Positions 1 to 5,699 of a stretch of DNA of 5,699 bases are shown here, piece by piece. Below the pieces are notes generated by a model that did no database searches, was not told the DNA's origin, and saw only the letters and a program-made list of their open reading frames with translations. The stretch is from Pseudacidobacterium sp036264445 (GTDB taxonomy: Bacteria > Acidobacteriota > Terriglobia > Terriglobales > Acidobacteriaceae), in the NCBI GenBank assembly GCA_036264445.1, contig DATAQW010000110.1, positions 1-5,699 of the forward strand, given 5' to 3'. Position 1 is the stretch's first letter. Every line of letters begins with the position of its first letter. The translations under genes were made by a program, and so were the position numbers.

Positions 1-3000
1 AGGACGAAGCGGAGTCGGTTGTGAGCGCGTCTTCAGCGAAGGATATCCATTCAAGCCAGCTCTCAAGCGGAGCTTCCTGGCTAGGTGGGGAAAGTTTGGC
101 AAATGCAACGCGGGAACCGGATTGCGAGCGCAGCAAATGCCAGTGAGCCTGCAGGCCGGAGAAGAGAGACGGTGCAAGCAAGGGCTTTTGTGCTGTGTCG
201 AGCGCGCCGGCATGAAGTGTGTACAGCGAAGCGACAAAATTCCCGCTGTCAACGCTAGAGACAAACGGAGCGGAATTAAGTGGCTCAAGAGTCTTGGTGT
301 TGTACCAGTTGTACAAGTGCCCACGAAATTTTTCGAGGCGCGCAATGGTCGCAAGCGAGTTGCGAGTAAGAGCAGCAAATTCGGGCACCGTGATCAAGCC
401 AAGCTCACATGCAGCCTGGCGCGCATTCAGCAGGAGACCGATGTTGGTAGGCGAAACGCGCGCAGCCTCCACCAGACCTTCTTCATCGACATTATCCGGG
501 ATGAGATAGTTGTGCCCCTCCGCGCCGAACTGATGAAAGTATCGCCAGATGCGAAGTGCATGTGCGATCAGGAACTCCCGGTCGCCTGCTGCAAGCGGTT
601 TGCGCTGGCGCGGAGGCTGGTTCAACCAGGACGTCACTGCAACCCCAAGGAGCCAAAGTACGAGTATTGGCGAGGCACACAGCAAAGCAGTGACGCGATG
701 GGGCGCAAAGAACCATATCAATGCAGCCACGCCGAGCGTAACCACGGGAGTAAGCACAAGATAGCGGTCGAGCGTAGTGCGCCGTCCGTTGAGGAGCTCC
801 GCTTGCGCCGCTGTTTCCCATTCGAGCAGAAGTCTGCCGGTAATCAAGCGGCGAATAAGGGAGCGAACAATGGCATCGAAAGCGAGCAGCATCTTGTGCG
901 GAAGCAACACAAGATGAAGAAGAGCGACGAGCAGCGCGTGGGAAAACCCCGAGAATGCCTCGCCTGTACTGACACCCTGCACGCCGGCGATTTGCTTTCC
1001 CAGAGCGAAGCATAATTGCGCAACTGAAGGAAAGATCAACAACAGGAGCGGAACAATGGTCCAGTAAAGTGGACCACCGGGAAGGCCGAGCCAGCCGGCG
1101 ACAAAAAGCAGAAAGAGCGATGGGTCCATTAAGGAGCGTCGCAAATTATCGCAAATTTTCCAACGGTTCACTGCGGAGATTGGATTATTTACTAGGCGGC
1201 CGGATTCATCTGGAACACGCGAGAAGATCCACTGCGCGATTTGCCAGTCGCCACGGAGCCAGCGATGCTGTCTACGGCTGTATGCGCTATAGTGCGATGG
1301 ATAATCTTCGATCAACTCGACATCTGTGGCAAGGCCGGCACGGGCATAAGCGCCTTCAATCAGATCGTGACTCAGGAGTGAGTTGCGTGGAAAGCGCGTG
1401 TTCAAAACGGCATGAAGCGTGGAGACTTCGTAGATTCCCTTGCCGGTGAAGATTCCCTCTCCGAAGAGATCCTGATAAGCGTCAGAGATAGCACGGGTAT
1501 AGATGTCAAAGCCATTCTGGCCGGAATAAATGGATGCAAGACGTGAGCGTGCCGCCGACTGTACAGTAACGCTGATGCGGGGCTGGAGAATGCCATAACC
1601 CGCGGTGACAATGCGCTGAATAGGATCAATGATTGCCTGGTTCAAGGGATGGGCGATTGCGCCTGCCAACTGCGCGGCCGCTCCGTGCGGGAGCTGAGTA
1701 TCGGAGTCCAAAGTAAGAATGTAACGGGCATGGCGGAGGGACTCGATATTTCCGGCCTTGATTGGGAATGCATCGTATTCGCCCGTGAGTAGCTTATTCA
1801 GATCGAGCAGTTTTCCGCGCTTGCGCTCCCACCCCATCCATACGCCCTGGCGAACATTGAAGATGCGGTGCCGATGTAAAAAAAGAAATGGGCTATCGCC
1901 GGATGAGGCGTATTTGGTGTTTAGTTCATCGATGAGCCGCACTGCAAGCTCAACGAGAAAGTGCGAATCTTTTTCATGCGGCTTGCTCACGGAATCAGAC
2001 AAGTCGGTCAACAAAACGAAGCGAAGATTACGGTGGCGGTTAGCAAGATAGCGAACTTCAAGATCGGCGATGAGCTTGCGCGTCTGCGCTTGATGCAAAA
2101 GCAGGGATGGTACTGCGACCAGCGTAGTGTACTCGGCGGGGACGCCCTTACTGAAGTCGAGCTTCGGCAAAATGTCCGGCTCGAAGAATGCGGTGATTGA
2201 GTTGTTGATTAGATCAACTGCTCCCTGCGCGGCAGGAAGCATGAGGAAAACAATGGCGGTGATGACTGCGGTCAGGCTTGAAAAATGGGCCAGCGAGGGA
2301 AAGAGCGCTGCGGCAATCAGAAAAACCGTAAGAATAAGAATTCCGTCGATATAAAAGCTCTCCGCATCCGAGCGAATGAATTGACGTATCTTCCAGGAGA
2401 CCGGGGGGTGAAAGCCGACGCGCTCGGCCAGTTGACGAAATCCCTTATCGAGGAGGTAATAACCGATATGGTTTTGACGGCGACGTGCGCGTGCATCTGT
2501 AACGGATTCATCTGCGCCACGCTGAGCAAGACGTAGCGTCTCCTCTGCCACCTCGGTTTCTGTACGATCGGCGTGTCGCGCAATGAATGCGAGACGCTTG
2601 CGGTAAAACTCACGGCTTGCGAAATCCATGGCAGCATAACATGCAGCCGGGTCCTGTCTGAGCACGCCGTCAAACGCGATCAAGGGCTCTATGATGGCTT
2701 CCCAATCCGCGTTAGTGATAGAGCGAAGGCTCTTGAGCCGATCGGAAATCTTCCCCTGTGCACCCTGAATAGCCTGGGTATCCGCGAGTATGGTTTCAAG
2801 AAGCGTGAACTTGAGAAAGGAGGGGGCATTCCACAGCTCGTTTACAGTGAGCGACTCATTGGACTGGAGCAGTTCAATGAATCTGCAAAAGGTCTGAGCT
2901 GAAAAGGACCCATCCACAGCTGCAAGATAGAGCTCGGCCACAATGAGCATGCGGGGTACGCCAGTGTCCGAGGAATCAGCTTTCTTGTCGGGCAGAACGC

Positions 3001-3334
3001 AGGGAAGCTTGTTGATGCGCTGGGGATTGTCGGAGACTGCGGAGATTGGCGCGCGCAGGTAGCGATAATTTGCGCGTAACTCGGAAAGGGATGCGTGCAT
3101 TGGATCCGCGGACGGAACAGGCCCGGGTGGAGCAGTGTGCGTTTTAGCAAACTGTGTTTCAAGGCGGCTGAGAGCACGGCGCGCGGCGCGCACGCGCTCA
3201 AAAAAGTCACACGGCTTGGACGGACGAAGCACAACCTCAACAGAGGCGGCTTTACGAGCAGCCTCTTGCAGACGCACATTGGGTTCGTCCACGGGCAGGT
3301 GTTGCGATTCGACGATGGGTTCAGTTTCAGTCAT
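1..3334 (-). CDS. ndvB: Cyclic beta-1,2-glucan synthase-like protein (NdvB/ChvB/Cgs family), N-terminal 1111 residues
   Basis: The ATG at 3334 follows a GAGGA site, and the frame is open to the window edge. The family N-terminal region includes LTVNELW (162-168), DPAACYAAMDFAS (228-240) and HIGYYLLDKG (289-298). Two spans (about 331-349 and 357-375) precede the glycosyltransferase domain. That domain has D444, GWERKRGKL (501-509), DSD at 543-545, SHDLIEG (655-661) and RQHRW (688-692), the full D, DxD, D, (Q/R)xxRW set of processive GT2/GT84 enzymes. Further spans lie near 739-752, 756-773, 799-819, 859-876 and 883-900. From about 903 the glycoamylase-like domain begins, with SPTNIG (961-966), LYNWYNTKTLEPL (from 1007) and VDSGN (1028-1032). 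In characterised relatives this domain cyclises the chain (GH189). Such proteins run to about 2800 residues and end in a GH94 domain, so over half is missing here. The family call is strong. The symbol is by homology only; product linkage and cyclisation are inferred. Confidence 0.9.
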   Translation of the reverse strand, partial: MTETEPIVESQHLPVDEPNVRLQEAARKAASVEVVLRPSKPCDFFERVRAARRALSRLETQFAKTHTAPPGPVPSADPMHASLSELRANYRYLRAPISAVSDNPQRINKLPCVLPDKKADSSDTGVPRMLIVAELYLAAVDGSFSAQTFCRFIELLQSNESLTVNELWNAPSFLKFTLLETILADTQAIQGAQGKISDRLKSLRSITNADWEAIIEPLIAFDGVLRQDPAACYAAMDFASREFYRKRLAFIARHADRTETEVAEETLRLAQRGADESVTDARARRRQNHIGYYLLDKGFRQLAERVGFHPPVSWKIRQFIRSDAESFYIDGILILTVFLIAAALFPSLAHFSSLTAVITAIVFLMLPAAQGAVDLINNSITAFFEPDILPKLDFSKGVPAEYTTLVAVPSLLLHQAQTRKLIADLEVRYLANRHRNLRFVLLTDLSDSVSKPHEKDSHFLVELAVRLIDELNTKYASSGDSPFLFLHRHRIFNVRQGVWMGWERKRGKLLDLNKLLTGEYDAFPIKAGNIESLRHARYILTLDSDTQLPHGAAAQLAGAIAHPLNQAIIDPIQRIVTAGYGILQPRISVTVQSAARSRLASIYSGQNGFDIYTRAISDAYQDLFGEGIFTGKGIYEVSTLHAVLNTRFPRNSLLSHDLIEGAYARAGLATDVELIEDYPSHYSAYSRRQHRWLRGDWQIAQWIFSRVPDESGRLVNNPISAVNRWKICDNLRRSLMDPSLFLLFVAGWLGLPGGPLYWTIVPLLLLIFPSVAQLCFALGKQIAGVQGVSTGEAFSGFSHALLVALLHLVLLPHKMLLAFDAIVRSLIRRLITGRLLLEWETAAQAELLNGRRTTLDRYLVLTPVVTLGVAALIWFFAPHRVTALLCASPILVLWLLGVAVTSWLNQPPRQRKPLAAGDREFLIAHALRIWRYFHQFGAEGHNYLIPDNVDEEGLVEAARVSPTNIGLLLNARQAACELGLITVPEFAALTRNSLATIARLEKFRGHLYNWYNTKTLEPLNSAPFVSSVDSGNFVASLYTLHAGALDTAQKPLLAPSLFSGLQAHWHLLRSQSGSRVAFAKLSPPSQEAPLESWLEWISFAEDALTTDSASS

Positions 3335-3338
3335 TATT

Positions 3339-3343
3339 TCCTC
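3339..3343 (-). promoter_or_regulatory. Ribosome binding site of the synthase gene
   Basis: GAGGA begins on the base after the exporter TGA stop (3346-3344) and lies 4 bases before the ATG at 3334. Stop, Shine-Dalgarno and start fit within about 15 bases, which fixes the synthase start and suggests that ribosomes finishing the exporter reinitiate on the synthase. Confidence 0.75.
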
Positions 3344-5212
3344 TCATCGATAACTGGCAGCCTGCATTTCAAACATGGCGGCATAGCGCCCGGAAAGTTC
3401 CATCAGTTGCGCGTGATTTCCCTCTTCGACAATCTGACCACCTTCGAGAACAACGATGCGGTCAGCCATGCGTACAGTGGAAAAACGATGCGATATGAGC
3501 AGTGCCATTTTGCCGAAGGTCAAGTCGGCGAAGCGCTCAAAGACCTCAAATTCACTTCGCGCGTCAAGCGCCGCAGTCGGCTCATCGAGGATAAGCAGTT
3601 GCGCGTCCCGCAGATAGGCGCGAGCTAAAGCTAGTTTTTGCCATTCGCCGCCGGAAAGATCGACGCCTCCTTCGAAGCGCCGTCCCAGCATCTGTTCGTA
3701 ACTACGGGGCAGCTTTGCAATCACATCGCTTGCAAGGCTCTTGCGCGCAGCGAAGTCAATGTCGTCAAACTTGTGCGGAACTTCAATGCGACCGATGGCA
3801 ATATTTTCTCGAGCAGTCATCTCATAGCGCATGAAGTCCTGAAAGATGACACCTATTTCAGCGTGAAGCGAGGCCAGATCATATTCCCGCAGATCAATGC
3901 CATCAAGAAGAATCTGCCCTTCCGTGGGGTCGTAAAGCCGCGTGATGAGCTTGACGACGGTAGTTTTTCCCTCGCCGTTCTCGCCGATCAGCGCTACTCG
4001 CTCACCGGGTGTAAGCGTGAAATTGAAGCGGCGAAGTATAGGCCGGCTGGAGCCAGGGTAGCTGAAGGAGACATTGCGAAACTCAAAGCCGCGAGTGACT
4101 GGACGTGGCGCAGGAAGTGCATTGCGTTTTGACTGGACTAGCGGCTTCATGCCAAAGAACGCGATCAGGTCAGTAAGAAAAAGCGCTTGGTCTGCAACGC
4201 CGGATGCAGTTGAGAAGGCCTGCTGGATATTTCCCATCGCCTGCATGATGGCCGTAGTGATCAGCGTGAGATCACCGATGCTGTAATACCCTTGAATGGT
4301 TCGATAGATGCAGTAGGCGTAGGCGGCATAGTAGCCGCATTGGCCAAGAATGGAGAGTAATCCACCCCAGAAGAGCCTGCGGCGATTGAGATTTACATTT
4401 TCTTCGTAGATTCCGTGCGAGAGCGCAGTGAATCGGTTCGTCAGATAATCGCTCAGGCGAAAGAGCTTGAGTTCCTTTGCGGCCTCCTTACTGCCGCCTA
4501 CCTGGCGGAGATAGTCCATCTGGCGGCGCACTGGAGTCTGACGGAAGTTTTTCGCATAGGACAGAAATGCGAAATGGCTTTCACCGAGAAATGCCGGAAT
4601 GATTCCTGCAATAAGCAACAAAAGCAACAGAGGAGAGTAGCGCACGAGCACAGCCGAAAAGGCGAGAGCGGCGACGGTCTGCTGAATGAGACGGCCCATC
4701 TGCTGAATCATCGCCAGGCGGTCTGTGGCCTGAACGCGGGCGCGCTCCAGGCGATCGTAGAAGACGGGATCCTCATAAGCTGTTACATCAAGTGCTGCAG
4801 CCTTGCGCATGACTTCCACGCTGACGTGATGCGTGTAACGGTCCGCAAGCAGGTTGTCAAAATAATCGACGGCACGCGAAAGGACGCCAGTAATAATGGC
4901 CAACGCCATCTCTCCTGCGACCAGCCACCAGAAGTACTGCGGAAGCGGCTGATGTAGGCGGATCTGGTTGACACCATCAATGATAAAGCGGCCAATGATG
5001 CCAATGCCGACAGGAAGAAACGCAACCAGAATGCGGATAGCAATGTTTGAAGAAACAACGGACGGGCCGGACTCCCATACAAAGTGCAGTACTGGGGGAA
5101 TATTTTTAAGCGCACTGAGACGATCAGCCCAAGCGCTGTTGTGGTTCTGAGAGCGATGAGTGCCGGTGCGGCTTTTCGCGCCTGCCTGCGATTCGCTGTT
5201 CATGGTTGACAC
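3344..5212 (-). CDS. ABC transporter, fused permease and ATP-binding protein (exporter type)
   Basis: A complete half-transporter of 622 residues from the GTG at 5212, expected to act as a dimer in the inner membrane. Hydrophobic spans lie near residues 56-80, 92-112, 177-209 (probably two) and 282-303, with a weaker one near 315-330. The C-terminal ATPase has Walker A GENGEGKT (410-417), Q-loop glutamine 458, signature LSGGEWQ (519-525, Glu where Gln is usual), Walker B LLILDE (539-544), D-loop ALD and H-loop histidine 575. There is no peptidase domain. I chose GTG because AGGGAG sits 5 bases upstream. ATG at 5203 is too far from that site, and TTG at 5260 (638 residues) has no clear ribosome site. 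The synthase follows after 9 bases, so the substrate may be its glucan, as for rhizobial NdvA. However, the DPxFYDRLERA segment also recalls NisT-like exporters, so the substrate is open. Confidence 0.92.
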   Translation of the reverse strand: MSTMNSESQAGAKSRTGTHRSQNHNSAWADRLSALKNIPPVLHFVWESGPSVVSSNIAIRILVAFLPVGIGIIGRFIIDGVNQIRLHQPLPQYFWWLVAGEMALAIITGVLSRAVDYFDNLLADRYTHHVSVEVMRKAAALDVTAYEDPVFYDRLERARVQATDRLAMIQQMGRLIQQTVAALAFSAVLVRYSPLLLLLLIAGIIPAFLGESHFAFLSYAKNFRQTPVRRQMDYLRQVGGSKEAAKELKLFRLSDYLTNRFTALSHGIYEENVNLNRRRLFWGGLLSILGQCGYYAAYAYCIYRTIQGYYSIGDLTLITTAIMQAMGNIQQAFSTASGVADQALFLTDLIAFFGMKPLVQSKRNALPAPRPVTRGFEFRNVSFSYPGSSRPILRRFNFTLTPGERVALIGENGEGKTTVVKLITRLYDPTEGQILLDGIDLREYDLASLHAEIGVIFQDFMRYEMTARENIAIGRIEVPHKFDDIDFAARKSLASDVIAKLPRSYEQMLGRRFEGGVDLSGGEWQKLALARAYLRDAQLLILDEPTAALDARSEFEVFERFADLTFGKMALLISHRFSTVRMADRIVVLEGGQIVEEGNHAQLMELSGRYAAMFEMQAASYR

Positions 5213-5217
5213 GACGG

Positions 5218-5223
5218 CTCCCT
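5218..5223 (-). promoter_or_regulatory. Ribosome binding site favouring the GTG start of the ABC exporter
   Basis: AGGGAG is followed by CCGTC and then GTG at 5212, a 5-base spacing. The same site is 14 bases from the alternative ATG at 5203 and lies inside the frame if TTG at 5260 were used, so it argues for the GTG start. Confidence 0.55.
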
Positions 5224-5286
5224 GATGTCCCCGCGCCGAAAAATATGTATAAGCGCCCAAAGCGGATTAGCATATAAGGTCTATCG

Positions 5287-5319
5287 ATCAGGCACACTTC
5301 CGCTCTCTGCGCACCTGAT
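5287..5319 (-). other. Imperfect hairpin in the hydrolase-exporter spacer
   Basis: Read on the minus strand, ATCAGG, a two-base bulge and CGCA can pair with TGTGCCTGAT across an 11-base loop. This gives about 10 pairs, one of them G-U. No T-run follows in the direction of transcription, so it is not a convincing intrinsic terminator. It could act as an RNA processing or stability element, or have no function. One copy of the 13-bp direct repeat overlaps its arm and loop. Confidence 0.35.
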
Positions 5320-5354
5320 TCCCTTTTAATGCCCGTACGATGCACATTTCCGCT
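5292..5354. repeat. Pair of 13-bp direct repeats in the hydrolase-exporter spacer
   Basis: On the plus strand, GCACACTTCCGCT (5292-5304) and GCACATTTCCGCT (5342-5354) match at 12 of 13 positions, with starts exactly 50 bases apart. A CGAT lies just upstream of each copy, at slightly different distance. They sit between the hydrolase stop and the exporter start, so a regulator-binding site or the remnant of a small duplication is possible. No palindromic operator is evident within either copy. Confidence 0.45.
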
Positions 5355-5361
5355 GGAATGT
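5344..5361 (-). other. Short stem-loop just after the hydrolase stop codon
   Basis: Read on the minus strand, ACATTCC pairs with GGAAATGT around a 3-base AGC loop, with one bulged A, 7 bases past the TAA stop. The stem is short and not followed by a T-run, so transcription may well continue into the exporter gene. It overlaps the second 13-bp direct repeat. Confidence 0.3.
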
Positions 5362-5368
5362 TGTTTCC

Positions 5369-5699
5369 TTATCCAGGTTTGGGAGGGGTTGCGGCAGCCT
5401 CCGGCTCATAGGCTTTGAAACCGGCGTTGTCCATGCCCCGTCGCGCCTCGGGGTTCTTCATGAATGTCTCCCACACAAAGCCTGTTCGGGCATTTTCTGC
5501 CATAAGCATGGTAATCCCTGTATCGATACCGACAACGTCAGTGTCATACCAGTCTGTGAGTGGATTGAATGCATTTACAAAGCCATAGCGGTTCCACGCA
5601 TTTGGATAGTGGTCGCGGATTGTGTGCAGAACCCGTATGGCGGCTTCTGGAAGAAACGGCAGCGAACCTCCGGCTGCAGAGGGAACGATGGTTCCATCG
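5369..5699 (-). CDS. Glycoamylase-like (PF10091 type, GH144-like) glycoside hydrolase, C-terminal fragment
   Basis: Only the last 109 codons are present; the start lies beyond base 5699 and the TAA stop is at 5371-5369. The visible part has conserved stretches of the glycoamylase-like fold: DGTIVPSAAGGSLPFLPE at the edge, then YGFVNAFN, a GIDTGITMLMAEN segment and RTGFVWETFM. It ends with a Pro/Ala-rich tail (AAATPPKPG). Proteins of this Pfam type are often labelled glucoamylase, but the biochemically characterised members in family GH144 are endo-beta-1,2-glucanases, usually exported. The signal peptide, if any, is outside the window. A beta-1,2-glucan substrate is plausible here because a cyclic beta-1,2-glucan synthase-like gene lies two genes downstream. 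Family placement is firm from the motifs. The precise substrate is inferred, and a different beta-glucan or oligosaccharide remains possible. Confidence 0.85.
   Translation of the reverse strand, partial: DGTIVPSAAGGSLPFLPEAAIRVLHTIRDHYPNAWNRYGFVNAFNPLTDWYDTDVVGIDTGITMLMAENARTGFVWETFMKNPEARRGMDNAGFKAYEPEAAATPPKPG

Noticed and set aside
492..1013. Minus-strand 173-codon open frame in another phase within the synthase
   Set aside because: It is out of frame with the continuous synthase reading frame, which encodes membrane spans and the SPTNIG region over the same bases. No frameshift is needed to explain the sequence.
122..1015. A 297-codon plus-strand open frame opposite the synthase gene
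   Set aside because: It is the exact antisense of the synthase codons, its translation is rich in Arg, Lys, Cys and Gln with no recognisable motif, and the minus frame carries clear family motifs over the same bases.
1139..1159. Tandem 10-base repeat (TCGCAAATTA then TCGCAAATTT)
   Set aside because: It lies inside the synthase and encodes a normal family segment after the RQHRW motif. Only two units, so most likely chance.
3174..3198. Alternating GC-rich stretch resembling a palindrome near the synthase start
   Set aside because: It is explained by consecutive Arg and Ala codons in the N-terminal region, and it gives no perfect stem of useful length.
3095..4132. Two plus-strand open frames (177 and 164 codons) opposite the exporter ATPase region
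   Set aside because: Both are shadows of the exporter and the start of the synthase. Neither has a convincing ribosome site or domain, and the minus strand encodes Walker A, signature and Walker B here.
5287..5319. Intrinsic terminator between hydrolase and exporter
   Set aside because: The hairpin is imperfect and no T-run follows on the transcribed strand; on the opposite strand only a four-T run follows and no gene ends there.

Overview
The window holds three genes, all read from the minus strand, so transcription runs from high to low coordinates. In transcription order they are: (1) the last 109 codons of a glycoamylase-like glycoside hydrolase (5369-5699, 5' end outside the window); (2) a complete fused ABC exporter with permease and ATPase in one chain (3344-5212); and (3) the first 1111 codons of a very large membrane glycosyltransferase of the cyclic beta-1,2-glucan synthase (NdvB/ChvB/Cgs) type (1-3334, 3' end outside the window). 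Genes 2 and 3 are separated by only 9 bases. Genes 1 and 2 are separated by about 156 bases.

The synthase reading frame has no stop from 3334 down to the window edge. It carries the family N-terminal region, two membrane spans, a GT84/GT2-like catalytic domain (DSD, SHDLIEG and RQHRW motifs), more membrane spans, and the beginning of the glycoamylase-like central domain. In characterised cyclic glucan synthases that domain performs cyclisation (GH189), and a C-terminal GH94 phosphorylase-like domain follows; the latter would lie beyond base 1.

Inferred joint role: the synthase polymerises and probably cyclises a beta-1,2-glucan from UDP-glucose, the ABC protein may move the product or a related glycan across the inner membrane, and the GH144-like hydrolase may trim or degrade a beta-1,2-glucan outside the cytoplasm. 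The gene order is seen directly. The substrate of each protein is inferred from family membership.

Organism: a Gram-negative-type bacterium with moderate G+C (mid-50s per cent by eye). The protein style and the hydrolase/exporter/synthase grouping suggest Acidobacteriota, but this is an impression, not a demonstrated assignment. No RNA genes, CRISPR arrays, insertion sequences or phage genes are visible. Apart from the 156-base spacer, the window is essentially all coding.
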